From assembly GCA_027704905.1 (NCBI GenBank), contig CM051019.1:21973417-22037416 (forward strand): a stretch of DNA of 64,000 nt. Reading direction: 5' to 3'. Below are positions 31,005 through 45,375 of the stretch, piece after piece. Source of the DNA: Muraenolepis orangiensis. Lineage: Eukaryota; Chordata; Actinopteri; Gadiformes; Muraenolepididae. The position numbers were made by a program, and so were the translations under genes. The notes under the pieces were generated by a model that did not search any database, was not told the origin of the DNA, and saw only the letters and a list, made by a program, of their open reading frames with translations. Within the stretch, counting starts at the first letter, position 1. Every line of letters begins with the position of its first letter.

Positions 31005-31545
31005 GGCGAGCCAGTGTCTCTCTCCTCAGGACGAGCCAGTGTCTCTCTCCCTCAGGACGAGCCAGTGTCTCTCTCCCTCAAGATGAGCCAGTGTCTCTCT
31101 CCCTCAGGACGAGCCAGTGTCTCTCCCTCCCTCAGGACGAGCCGGTGTCTCTCTCCCTCAGGACGAGCCAGTGTCTCTCTCCCTCAGGACGAGCCAGTGT
31201 CTCTCTCCCTCAGGACGAGCCGGTGTCTCTCTCCCTCAGGACGAGCCGGTGTCTCTCTCCCTCAGGACGAGCCGGTGTCTCTCTCCCTCAAGACGAGCCG
31301 GTGTCTCTCTCCCTCAGGACGAGCCGGTGTCTCTCTCCCTCAGGACGAGCCAGTGTCTCTCTCCCTCAGGACGAGCCAGTGTCTCTCTCCCTCAGGACGA
31401 GCCAGTGTCTCTCTCCCTCAGGACGAGCCAGTGTCTCTCTCCCTCAGGACGAGCCAGTGTCTCTCTCCCTCAGGACGAGCCAGTGTCTCTCTCCCTCAGG
31501 ACGAGCCAGTGTCTCTCTCCCTCAGGACGAGCCGGTGTCTCTTGG
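31005..31545. repeat. 25-bp minisatellite, about 21 copies
   Basis: The unit is CAGTGTCTCTCTCCCTCAGG plus ACGAG, with a CAG/CGG polymorphism. All three plus frames are open for 150-217 codons and read the same 25-residue cycle. Confidence 0.97.
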
Positions 31546-32723
31546 CGTGTACTCCTCTGTTTACACTTAGTCACTTAGTCTCTAACTAATAAGGTTTCCA
31601 TCACAGGTGGCGCCGGTTTTTAACGTCTGCTAGTAGACGAATACGACCAATTGTTGACTTGAAATACTACATTGTAAAGAACATTTGCTGTTGTGATGTT
31701 CCATTTGTGTATGTTTTTTTCGATGGCCGTGAGAGATAAAGATCTTTCTTCCCTACTTTACAGTGTGGAATATTAAACCGTAAAACAACAACAACAACAA
31801 ACAACAGCCGCCGCGGTTCGGGGAAGCAGCTTTCACTGACAGCAGTTCAGTACCGCCCTGCGTAGCTGCGTGCCCCATCTCTCTCTCTCTCATCCTATTG
31901 ACCTGCTGTGGCAACGCTTGTGTTATTGAACTAATTCCTTAGCGGCCCGTCTGGGCATTAGAGACTATAACACCTGTCCTACAGGACAGGAATCCTGTAG
32001 GGTGATTCCCGAGGCAGGGGTCCTGAGTAAGTTCCAATGGATTGCACGGTGTTGTGATGAATTAACTGGTGTGTTAATGACGACACTTAATGATGACCTT
32101 TCCTCCGGTGAGAGACGGAGAAGAGATGAATCCATCAAGGAGGGAGGGAGCCGACCAGGCCAGGAAGGAAGATCCAGATTCCCATGAATTAGGTTAAGGA
32201 AAATATTGACCCAATAAAACGTTAACCAAGACCTAGATAACACAGGGTATCGTGTACCTCGGTGCTTTGTAGCCCTAATAGCTTTGGTGTGTTTTTTAGA
32301 GGTGTTAACTGTACTGAAGTGGTTTTTATTTGCTTCTTGTAAGGTTTTTAGGTGACTTATACAGTAGGTCATCTCATACATGTACTGTACAGTGCTGTGC
32401 AATGACAATACTTATCTAATCTAATCTTTGATTTGTATGTTCACCCTATATGCAAAGAGAAAACAAATGCAGAACTGAATCATTCAGATTAGAGATTTTT
32501 GGTTCACATTTAAGTATTTGTCAGGACAAAGGGGGGGGGGGGGGGTATTTACTATTAGAAAAACAATTAACCATCGTATGACTTCATACCCCCCAATACT
32601 GATTGATTAGTGAGTCATCTAATGGAGTATTAGCAACAGGGGAAATCTACCACAATGTACTCATTTCAACACAACGATTGACCACCGGGGAATATTATCC
32701 CCTTATTATAGTAATCGCCCATC

Positions 32724-32756
<33 letters not shown>

Positions 32757-33378
32757 TGAAAGTGATGATCAGCATAATGTGATAAAATGGAATGGAATAT
32801 GCAATGGAAGAAAACACAATATGTATGGTTGGGGGGAAAGTTGTCTATTTAGGTTGTAAATGTTTTTCTGTCTCCAGTATGCTGTGTTAAAGTCTTGCAC
32901 ACGCAAAACGTGGGTTGGCTGGACTGGAGAGAGCCTTTTGTGGCTGTGCAGTGGATGTACATCCACGTCTTAGAGAGCCACATTGTTCAGTGGAACCGCA
33001 CCGCCCACAACCACCAAATGGGGCTTTGATACACGTCGACTAGTTAGCTCGAGTCAGTGAGCACGCGGTGGGGGAAGTGTTCTACTTTTAACATCCATTT
33101 GGTCCCCTGCTTCTTCGATGCCGCCTGGAGGCTGCGTCCCAATTATCCCAGTGAGTTGTGGTGGGGAGGGGGGGGGGGGGTCACAGCAGCCGCCCGGCCT
33201 GCTTCCTCGGTGCTCAGCATCAGCACCAGACCATCGCTGTCACTAAAACAAAACGGGTCTTTAAAGGGGGGGATGTGTGTGTTTCAATCCTAGCGTTGGT
33301 GCAGTCTGCAGTTTTTTTAGTGCAACACTGAAGTTCACATTTCACTAAGTGATGAGCAATACACAACTCCTATCTGTG

Positions 33379-33402
33379 TGGGGGGGGGGGGGGGGGGGGG
33401 GA
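33379..33402 (+). repeat. Poly-G run of about 22
   Basis: An uninterrupted guanine tract follows CTGTGTG. Shorter runs occur at 32530, 33170, 33550 and 39845. G-quadruplex formation is possible. Run length is also prone to sequencing error. Confidence 0.85.
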
Positions 33403-34352
33403 GTGTTTTCCTGCAGAGGAGAGAGTAATAGTGTATGTAATGTAATACGTAGGCGATATGCGGAGCCTATCATCTGCAATGGTGTTGTTGCAGTTTTTGC
33501 AGATTTCGAACAGTGTGGTTTGTCGTATGGAGCATTGCAGAAGGTGTGGGGGGGGGGGGAATCAATGCAGCCCCATACTGGTCCATACTGAGCCAAAACT
33601 CATGGCACTTTAAATGTAAATGTAACCTCTAGCTACAGCACTGGAGACTGGGAGCGTAAGTAAGCTCTACCACTGGAACGATATCCAAGGAGGCCTCTGC
33701 TACACAACAATTTTGCAAACATATCACGGTTGTAGCTCTGTATCCAAATCTATAAAGCAAACAATCAAATATACTTTTGGGGGAAGTTTGCAGTTTCTAG
33801 TTGCTCTTGAGAAATGTGCCACAAAGTGACCTGAACCTGGTTTTGACCTGCATCAGGTTTGTTGATGTAGGTTTCCTGCTTAAATTACAATCTGTTGAAA
33901 GAGAGTCTGGACCTTGAATAAAGCCAGCAGACGCTTGCCAAAGGAGGTGGTTATTTAAGTGGAACAAGGTGTCTCCGTGGATCCGCTTTGATCTCAGCAA
34001 ATTGATGTGATATAAATACTTTCTAATTAATTATGCATGCGTGCAACGAGGCTTGTTAAGTCCACAGACTCTCCAGACTCATCAAAGCCAAAGTGAGTAC
34101 TTTTTTTGCACTTTGCAATGTACAGCAATTCACCTGGTTCTGTTCATCCTTCATTTGGGTAAAGTATGATTAATGATGAACCCTCAAGCCTTCACGTGGA
34201 TAATTAGTTATCTTCATCATCTCTGCTAGTTCTGTAATAGTCAAACTGCCTTAATGAAAAGATACAATATTGATAACAGCCCAATGCAACATTCTTATTT
34301 TTATTTCGAACAGTCCAGTAACACAGGCAATATGAAGAATAGTCCATAAAGA

Positions 34353-34358
34353 TTTATT
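34353..34358 (-). terminator. Candidate mgat2 poly(A) signal
   Basis: TTTATT on the plus strand (AATAAA on the minus strand) lies 90 bases downstream of the mgat2 stop codon. Another copy is near 34300. Confidence 0.4.
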
Positions 34359-34447
34359 TTGAAAAGGCTTGTTTCTTAAAGAGGATGCAAAAGAGAGATA
34401 GCAATATATATATAGTAATAATAATAATAATAATGGTGGTAATAAGG

Positions 34448-35696
34448 TCACTGTAATCGGAGGTAACTCTTGCAGAGTTCATGGTCCCTAATGTCTCCCC
34501 AGCCCCCGTTCCTGACGTGGGGGGCCACGCCGCCTGCCCCGTTAGCCGGCAGTCTCTTAGTGATCAGGAGCTTCTTGGGGAACAGCTGGTTGGAGCTGCT
34601 CTGCAGGATGTTGTCTATTTTGGTCTTCTGGTTGGCGGGCATGCAGGCGGTCTTCTTGTGGTGCATGCCGCAGTCACCGGCGTGGAAGATGCGCGGGGCC
34701 TCGCTCACCATCACCTTCCAGTAGGCGGGCAGGCACGCCACCGTCAGGTGCTGCAGGGACCAGTCCCAGTTGTAGTCGTCGTAGGTGCAGAAGGTGTCGC
34801 TGCAGCGCACCAGCTTCTGGTATGCGGCCCGGTTCAGCGCCATGCCCATGTTGTGCTCAGTGGACTTCCACACCTTCACCTCCACCTTGTTGGCCTTGCC
34901 GGAGTAACCCACGTGGCTGTAGGTGCCCAGCGAGAGGACGTCGCAGTCCGAGTACTGCTGCCCCTGCAGCTCCGACATCAGCCTCAGGACGTGCAGGAAG
35001 TCCGGCGCCAGGTAGTGGTCATCTTCGATGAGCAGGACCGTGCCCCCGTGGTTCTTCAGGGAACGGACCCGGTCCCACACAAAGTGCAGCTTCCACCACC
35101 AGTGGTGCTTGGTCTGGGAGAACTTGGCCTCGCGGTAGTGGCCGAACGCGTCGGGGTACTCTGCGTTGATGCAGCCCAGCTTCAGGGCGTCCGTCTTGGC
35201 GATGTCTCTGGGGCAGTCCCGCGGGTCGTTGCCGGGGAACTCCTGGGGGTACAGCTGGATGCTGAAGGGGAAGAAGATCTGGAGGACCTGGCAGAAGTCC
35301 ACCGAGGCCACCGCCTGGTTGATCTCCGGGGACCAGAAGTCATGGCTGAATATCAGCAGTATCTTCTCCACGCCCTCGGCCTTGCGCAAACTGTCAATCA
35401 AGAGCTTGAGGTATTCCGGCCGGTTGTGGACCTGGACCACCACAACCGGGTCGTTATTTAGCCGTATTGCTTTAAACTTCTCCTCGTTTCTTATTGTCTG
35501 GTCGAAGTTGAGCTGGAAGACGATGCCGCGGTAAACCATGGTGGTGTTGTCCACGTCTGGCCGGGAGACTTTCCCTTTGTCCTTGTCCACATGACTCTCA
35601 TTGGCTTTTATGACAGGATGAGCAGGCACGGGCTGGCGGCTGACGGTGGGTGTGGCCTGTGGCGGGTGATTATTGTTGTTGATGCTAACGCTAATG

Positions 35697-35728
<32 letters not shown>

Positions 35729-35923
35729 GCTACTGCTGCTGCTGCTGCTGCTACTTCTCCGAGCAGCCTCCGCGTCCTTGGGGATCGATCCAGTGTCGTC
35801 CTCATTGCTGCTGCTGCTGTCGGTGGCTTTCTTCTGTCTCCCGCTGCTCCAGAAAGCCAGGCCACAGACGACCACCACCACCGTCAGGATCACCACCTTC
35901 CTCTTGTAGATTCTGAATCTCAT
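34448..35923 (-). CDS. mgat2: Alpha-1,6-mannosyl-glycoprotein 2-beta-N-acetylglucosaminyltransferase
   Basis: GnT-II adds the second-branch GlcNAc to the alpha-1,6 mannose of N-glycans in the medial Golgi. It is a single-exon gene, as in other vertebrates, of 491 aa (human: 447). It has a type II membrane topology: the cytosolic MRFRIYKRK is identical to the mammalian start, followed by a membrane helix at about 10-26. The stem carries a run of about 20 Ser (about 57-76, from AGT/AGC triplets) and a short Asn run, which explain the extra length. Catalytic domain: VVVQVHNRPEYLKLL, FSHDFWSPEINQ, REAKFSQTKHHWWWKLHFVW, the metal-binding acidic motif in LLIEDDHYLAP (about 298-301), KSTEHNMGMAL, DDYNWDWSLQ, IFHAGDCGMHHKKT and the C-terminal NGGWGDIRDHELCKSY. 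N-glycosylation sequons are at about 107 and 125. No break is seen. Confidence 0.97.
35695..35757. repeat. (ACT/GCT)n triplet repeat coding poly-Ser in mgat2
   Basis: An uninterrupted ACT run followed by GCT runs on the plus strand. The minus strand reads it as AGT/AGC serine codons in the Golgi stem region. Confidence 0.95.
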
Positions 35924-35934
35924 GGTAGGCAGTG

Positions 35935-38936
<3,002 letters not shown>

Positions 38937-39013
38937 ACGCAGAAGGCGGAGATCCCTCGCCAGGGGTCACAGGATCTGAAGAGCAAGCGGAGATGGAATG
39001 ATTCGGTTCTGAA

Positions 39014-39019
39014 AATAAA
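39014..39019 (+). terminator. rps29 poly(A) signal
   Basis: AATAAA lies 78 bases after the rps29 stop codon, fitting the very short 3' UTRs of ribosomal protein genes. Confidence 0.75.
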
Positions 39020-39024
39020 TGTTC

Positions 39025-39880
39025 TTTTGTCCTAACCACCTGCTCAGTGTTTATTTTTGATGCCACATTTTGTTCATTACGTATGCAGGTCTATCACGTC
39101 ACTTTAAATATTAATTTTAATTTGACTTGTTTCATATTGTTGGCTTAACTCAAATTGTAGAAGTTTCTGCTATAGCCCTTAATATTAATTGAAGCCTGAA
39201 ACTTTCAGGAAAACTTTTGGAAAGCAGTTGATGCGCTCAAGACGGCATGTTTTTGAAGTGTATGGTCACTTGGCTTTACTTCATCTTGAACCCTTAACGG
39301 TCTCCTGGTAAACTGAGTGCACCTGAACTGGGCGAGGACGTTTAAACCAAGCTGATGGTAAACCTTGTTTTACTTGGACATTTATAAAGGGGCAGAATTG
39401 ATAATTCGGATCATTCATATAAAAGCACTAGTCAAGTACATAGTGGCGATGGTTTGATGTACATATTTTAGAGAGTTGGGTGTTAGGCTGTTCTTAGGAT
39501 ATGTATACGCTATACTAGTCTTAAGTACTTTAGGTATTCAATACAATCTGGATTGGATGAGTTGTGGCGGGACAATCAGGTGTGCTATTTTTTTTTTTTC
39601 ATGTTTTATTTTCAAACTTAAAAAATTTCCAAACTTAAAACACGTGAAGAGTTAACTAATCTAGATCTGTACGAGAGCAAGCTTTGTGGTCCCTATTGTG
39701 CACCCATGGTAGATGCTGCCTAGTGTATCAACAGCAAATGTCATTTAAGGGTTCCTGGATCAAGATACATCAATGTGATTTACAGATCTTGAAACTCATT
39801 TGAACACTTGACAAAGCTTTATACTGGTGGTCATTCCCTACTGTGGGGGGGGGGGGGGAACTAATCTAAATGTCCCAGCT
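39025..39880. other. Interval between rps29 and the MADF gene
   Basis: The two genes converge here. I see no repeat or exon apart from poly-T (39591-39600) and poly-G (39845-39858) runs. Part is probably the 3' UTR of the minus-strand gene. Confidence 0.45.
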
Positions 39881-39887
39881 GCATATT

Positions 39888-42394
39888 TTAACTTTGAGCG
39901 AAGTCGTCCAGCTCTTCCAAGTCCATCTCGTACATCAGGTCGTTAAGGCGCTTCTTGAAGATGACGCAGCGTCGTCGGGAGAGTCCACGCATAAAGTCGG
40001 CCACCGTCTGTGTGTAGCGGTCACACGCGTCCCCCGGCTTGGGCCGCTCCGTGTGCGGGTCGGGCTCGGAGCGCTTCACGTCGTCGGCCGTATTATCGGT
40101 ACGGACCGTTTTCCTCTTACGAGTGAGCTGCCGTTTGAACCCACGAGTAGGCGGACTAGATTCATCCAACTGGTCGCACTCCTCGGCCTCAATGGGCATC
40201 GCCTCGGAGGACTGTTCCATGTCTGTGACGGCTCCGGAGTCGTGGAGATGATGGTCGTCTTCAGGCTTAGGCCTTCTCTTTGCCTTTAGAGAAGATGAGA
40301 CGCAGACCTTGTAATTCATAAAAACAAAAATATAACATTGGAATAAACTCGATATCAATATCTAAAATAGAATAGAAAGATGTACAATATACTAGCTAAT
40401 GTAACACTGTTGATGTGGGTGTGCAAAAGTAACAAAAGGCAAGTATGAACGGTGAAATAGTATACCAATGTAAATATCCATGTATTTAAACAGATGAGGG
40501 CAGTACAGTATTAAGACCGAGACATGAGGGCAGTCCTAGTAGAAGGGTTAAGTGTTAAGGCTGATGACTTCAGCTCATGATGCAACGGTCCTCTTTGGCA
40601 CGGAAGTACCTGAGGGCCATAGAAACACTTTTATCCAAAGGCAAGTTAGAGATTAGTATTTTGCAAATTGAGTCATGCACTGGCACTGATGGACGCCTTA
40701 TGAGCCCTGGGAAATCCCTTCATGGAGGATAGTGGGTACCTGCTGGACCTAAATGTATCAATCGCTATGCCCCCAGATGTGGTAGATAATATAAGAGAGG
40801 TGAAGGACATTGGAATGAAGAGATACACAACATGCATCCATATAATATTACACATTAAAATGCTACGTTTGTTGCATGCGGTTTTTAAAATTCAATATGC
40901 ATATTATACCCATAGTTATGGTAAGGGGAAAACTATAGCTTTTCTGGCCTTGAAACCTATTTAATTGGATTCCTTGACCCCAAAAAATGTACACTTTGAA
41001 GTCACCAATTTTGTCATTATAGATATAACACATAGTACAATAAATCTAGTGCCAATACACTAGATCCTACTGGTGCCAATACACTAGATCCTACTGGTGC
41101 CAATACACTAGATCCTACTAGTGCCAATACACTAGATCCTACTGGTGCCAATACACTAGATCCTACTAGTGCCAATACACTAGATCCTACTGGTGCCAAT
41201 ACACTAGATCCTACTGGTGCCAATACACTAGATCCTACTAGTGCCAATACACTAGATCCTACTAGTGCCAATACACTAGTATTGGCACTACCAGTAGAAC
41301 TGTATTACCAGCCGCCATTATTTTGAAGAAAATGCATACCTATCCAACTTGTGTGTTTTGGATAACATTGGATAACATTATTTTTCCTACGGGCCTAAGG
41401 TACCGTTCCATGCCTTTGCGTCATGAACTGAAGTCCAAAGTCACTTTTACTACCAAGCCAAACTACCATAGGCATAGTTTTCAGTCACGTGACTGGAGCA
41501 TCGTTCAGAACCGCAGCACAGGCCTGTCAATTCACTATTAACATTAACTATTAACATCACATTTTGTGGAGCGCTACGCTAAAAATGAACTGATTTTAAA
41601 ACAAACCTAATATAATTCTGATTTTTGTGCAACTATTAGTATTGGAACTATGTTAGACTCGATGCAGCAACATATTTCATATTACATTTATCTTGTTGAT
41701 ACAACTGCATACCCCTGCTCACTACCTGTTACTTATGTGTATACTTTGTGTGTGTATAAATATATATATGTATATATATGACTGTAATGTGTGTGTATAT
41801 ATATATATACACACACCTTTAATTCTGCACATATCTCACACCTACTCTATAAGTAATTTTCTACCTGGATTTTAGTAGTAGTTTTTTAGAAGACTGTACA
41901 TTCTATATTACTATGCACTTTACTGTAACAGTAGCACTCTGGTTAGATGGACCCTTTACGGCGGGAGGATGGGGAACGTAACGCGAACGTAACGGGAACG
42001 TAACGCGTATGTACGCAAACAACAACGCGCGTCACCCCACCTCGCGTCACCTTACCTCGCTTGGGTTGGTGATCGCGCGGTGCGTGACGTGCTCGTTGAG
42101 CCAGGACAGCTTGTTGTGGATGACGTGGACGGCGACCGCCGCGTCGGCCGCCTCGGGCCCCCCCGCGGGGGGGCCCCCTTTGGTCGTCCTCAGCCTCTTC
42201 TTCAGCCGCACGAACTTGTCGCGTAGCGCCTTCCAGCGCCTCATGCACATGGACGGGTCCTCGTCCAGCGCGTCGCCGATCCCCCTCCACGTCACCGTGG
42301 TGGCCTTGCTGTTCTTACGGGACGGACACGCGTTGTCGTACAGGCGGCGGTGTTTGCGCACCTCCGCGGCGAGCCGCTCGTCGAACTCGTCCAT
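39888..42394 (-). CDS. MADF/BESS-type DNA-binding protein (Adf-1-like)
   Basis: Two coding exons on the minus strand, 42394-42056 (donor GAG|GTAAGG) and 40283-39888 (acceptor CTAAAG|GCAAAG), join in phase 0 to 244 aa. Residues about 1-100 form a MADF (Myb/SANT-like) domain: MDEFDERLAAEVRKHRRLYD, W-R-GIGDALDEDPSMCMRRWK, LRDKFVRLKKRL. A basic stretch KRQLTRKRK (about 163-171) may be a nuclear signal. The C-terminal 45 residues (YTQTVADFMRGLSRRRC, FKKRLNDLMYEMDLEEL) resemble a BESS-type interaction helix. Such proteins are sequence-specific transcription regulators; the targets are unknown and I give no symbol. Exon 1 is very CpG-rich, and both exons lack internal stops. The intron is 1.77 kb and contains a 24-bp satellite. 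Confidence 0.8.
40620..40655 (-). repeat. Dispersed fish repeat tail
   Basis: ACACTTTTATCCAAAGGCAA matches the repeat end seen at 38500 and elsewhere. It lies in the MADF gene intron. Confidence 0.4.
41048..41290. repeat. 24-bp satellite in the MADF gene intron
   Basis: About ten copies of TGCCAATACACTAGATCCTA plus CTGG/CTAG. The array ends in an inverted copy (GTGCCAATAC...GTATTGGCAC, 41266-41289). Minus-strand frames through it are artefacts. Confidence 0.95.
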
Positions 42395-42600
42395 TTTCTC
42401 TCCTCTCTCTCTCTCTATCGTTCGTTTGCGTATAATCTTCTCGCAGGTTTTGGTGCGTCAAGCTCCGCGACGCTAACACGACCGGATATCCACCCCCGCT
42501 AAGCCAATCAGCGACAGCGTTTTAGCTGACGCACAGGACCGCCGACGCCGCGCAAGGCGACGTTCACTAGACGCCGTCTCAAACGTGCGAAGACGATTAT
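42000..42600. promoter_or_regulatory. CpG-rich island over MADF exon 1
   Basis: CG dinucleotides are dense from about 41985 to 42610, in contrast with the AT-rich flanks. The island covers the MADF start codon and its upstream region. It includes a near-perfect GC palindrome at 42155-42176 (GGGCCCCCCCG and complement) within coding sequence. Confidence 0.6.
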
Positions 42601-42977
42601 GAGACGCGTTAGGTGTTGAAATGGGGACTATATCAAATATAACAACTATATCCAAACAATCAGGTCAAACGACTTTATTAAATCATCTGTGGTCGAATCG
42701 TGTGTGTGTGTGTGTGTGTGTGCTCTGTGTGTGTGTGCTCTGTGTGTGTAGGTTCTATATATTACAGGCGATATGCCCAGTTGACTTTCAGGTATTGCTT
42801 ATTGTAAAACATGTTTTCTATTTGCAAAATCATTATATTTATTTTAATTATTTGCTTATATGGCTACTCAGCCTATCTAAGGTTAGGCCCAATATTCAAG
42901 ATTTTGCAATGAAAAGTACAATGAAATGCTTCCTCCCTATAACCACCTGCAGTATGAATTTTCTGAAACACTGCACT

Positions 42978-43350
42978 ATAAAATAAAACCATCCATCCAT
43001 CCATCTTCTCCCGCTTATCCGAAATCGGGTCGCGGAGGTAGCAGCTCCAGCAGGGGACTCCAAACTTCCCTCTCCCTGGCAACATCGACCAGCTCTGACT
43101 GGGGGATCCCGAGGCGTTCCCAGGCCAGAGTGGAGATGTAATCACCCCACCTGTACCTCGGTCTGCCCCGTGGTCTCTTCCCAGTTGGATGTGCCTGGAA
43201 AACCTCCCTCGGGAGGCGACCAGGAAGCATCCTTACTAGATGAACCACCTCAACTGGCTCCTTTCTACGCGAAGGAGCAGCGGCTCTACTCCGAGTCTCT
43301 CACGAGTGACTGAGCTTCTCACCCTATCCCTCAGGGAGATAAAATAAAAC
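42978..43350 (-). mobile_element. Rex3-like LINE 3' fragment with 12-bp target duplication
   Basis: A 349-bp 5'-truncated copy (42990-43338) has its (TGGA)n tail at the low-coordinate end. ATAAAATAAAAC flanks it at 42978-42989 and 43339-43350. It encodes the same C-terminus as the copy at 8627 (GRLPREVFQAHPTGKRPRGR, then RYRWGDYISTLAWERLG). It inserted into an older LINE-tail repeat. Confidence 0.9.
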
Positions 43351-43384
43351 AATTTAAATAAAAAATAAAATAAAAATACAACAA

Positions 43385-43560
43385 TAAAAATAACAATCAA
43401 GTCTTAAATCAAGTTTATTGTCACTTCACAGTTTAGTATAAGTAGTATAAGTATAAGCAATGAGTGAAAATCGTATGTGCAATACCCGACGACAGTAAAA
43501 AAGTACAAAACTGTACAAAGTTAAATATATATATATATATACAGGTCCAGAGAGGACCAG
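43385..43560 (-). mobile_element. LINE 3'-tail fragment (second family)
   Basis: TATAAGCAATGAGTGAAAAT and GTGCAATACCCGACGACAG are the complement of the tail at about 62335-62390. This family is thus present twice, in opposite orientations. Confidence 0.55.
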
Positions 43561-43659
43561 AGCGGACCTCAGAGTGAGAAACCTCATAAGCGGAGGAGGA
43601 GGAAGAGGAGGTGGAGGAAGAGGAGGTGGACATGGACGTCTCTGACGAGTATTGTAATG

Positions 43660-45375
43660 TTAATGTTATGATAGTGTCAGCACACCTAGCAGTTCAGTAG
43701 GTCACTGCCTGTGGATTTAAACTATCCTTAAACCAGGTAGTCCTTGCTGTACGGATGCTGGGGAACCGGCGACCAGACGGTAGGGGGGAGAAGAGATGGA
43801 GCCCAGGGTGGTTAAAATCTGTTGATATAGCTGCTCATACTCCTGTATATATATATATATATATACATTTATACTTGCCATACATTTATATATGCTCACT
43901 TGTATATACATTTAGATCTATATATTTGTATCCTGCTCTCAATAATAGCATACCGCTGATCACTACGTTAAACGATCACTTACCTGTATATACATATACC
44001 TATTATTATGCTCATATCACATTTATACCTAGACTGTCTTTTAACCTGTAAATTTAAACTGTAAATTATACTATATTAGCATGCACTTTACTGCAACATT
44101 TGCACTCTGGTTAGATGCTAAATTATTTTCACTGTACTTGTGCTGTGCAATGACAATACATTTGAATCTAATCTAATCTAATCTAATATGCATTTTGTCT
44201 CTGTTTTCTCTATTTCTACACCAATATATCTTGTGAAGATCAACCATTTCCCTCCTGGATCAATTAGCCCTCCGTCCTGCCCGTCCACTTCACTCTGCTT
44301 CTTCAGACCGTCTGCTCGCCCCCTCCCTTAGGGGCCCCTGAGGGCCGATCTACGAGGTCACGGCTCTTCTCCATCCTGTGGCCCCAAAGTGGTGGAATGA
44401 ACTTCCCACGGATGTCAGGACTGCAGAGTCTCTGCCCATCTTCCACCGCAGGCTGAAAACTCACCTCTTCAGGAAACACCTCCTGGATCCTCCCTCCTAG
44501 CGCATCCTTGCGTCACTTTTTATACAAGATTCAAGGTTCAAGATTTTTATTTGCCATACGCATGTACAATGGAATGGACTCATTCCATTGTATATTCCAC
44601 ATATCATACTGAAGTATGATATGTGTGTAGAATTGTGCAAAATATCTTAAAAGCATTTTAAAGTGCCAGTAGTGCAGCAGCATCATGAATACAGTGCAGT
44701 ACAGTGCAGTAACTGTGATGAGTCCAGAATGTCCAGCAAAGTATGATAGTGTAAAGTTAATGACATGTTATGATAGTGGCACTCCTAGCCTGCTGAACGG
44801 CTAGGAGTGCCACTATCATAACATTGTCATTAACATTACACTATCATACTATCTAAGCTTGTACTAAGCTTGTAAACACTATTTACAAGATTTACTAGCG
44901 TCTGACTAAGTCGAAGCAGTGCTTGTTAGTTAATTAGATATTGTTCTATTGTTTGCCAACTTATTGTACTTCTACCTGAACTTATTGTACATCTACCTGA
45001 GCACCGGTTCAGTTCTTGGAGACTTGTTAAGAATGAAATGCACTTTTGACTTTAGGTGACGAGTTGTTCTCTTACTTTCCTTTGTTGAACGCACTATTGA
45101 AAGTCGCTTTGGACAAAAGTGTCTGCTAAATGACTAATGCAATTAAGATGTCTTCTCTTTTCTGCTGCACTACTGGCACTTTAAACGCTTTTCAATCTTT
45201 TTGCACAATTCAACCCATACATATCATGTCACTTTATTGTTTTTTTGTTCATTTTTATTGTGTATAGTATTTTTATAGTATTGTTTTAGAAATGCATACT
45301 GCGGGAGGGAATGGGGAGTAAGCATTCCATTGTACTTCTTGCAAATGGGCAAATCTTGTATCTTGTATCTTTGTA
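43660..45375. repeat. Tandem segmental duplication, copy 1 (partial)
   Basis: Order seen: LINE C-terminus remnant (43670-43820), a second LINE C-terminus (44245-44500, APKWWNELPTDVRTAES), a foldback (44525-44850), a TTGTTCTATTGTTTGCCAAC block (44935), the GTGACGAGTTGTTCTCTTAC block (45060) and a LINE-tail arm (45170-45375). The same order recurs in copies 2 and 3. The left part lacks the CA/GT arrays. Confidence 0.6.
44765..44822. repeat. 25-bp-arm hairpin
   Basis: TGTTATGATAGTGGCACTCC...AGCC (44765-44789) and its exact complement (44798-44822) are separated by TGCTGAAC. A slightly diverged equivalent is at about 50053-50113. Confidence 0.9.

Larger units (their letters stand above)
29900..34340. 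other. Gene-poor interval between ctsb and mgat2
   Basis: No exon is supported. It contains an AG tract (30510-30530), GT tracts (30824-30870, 32713-32752), the 25-bp minisatellite (31005-31545) and long G runs (32530-32546, 33170-33181, 33379-33402, 33550-33560). The ctsb poly(A) site is probably in its first 500 bases (an AATAAA-containing run near 30268). Open frames here lack family features. Confidence 0.5.

Noticed and set aside
34481..35461. 326-codon plus-strand frame across mgat2
   Set aside because: The mgat2 frame on the opposite strand is certain. This is its antisense shadow.
41048..41290. Regularly spaced repeats that could suggest a CRISPR array (also 5297-5567 and 60241-60810)
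   Set aside because: The units are directly contiguous with no unique spacers, and the genome is a vertebrate.
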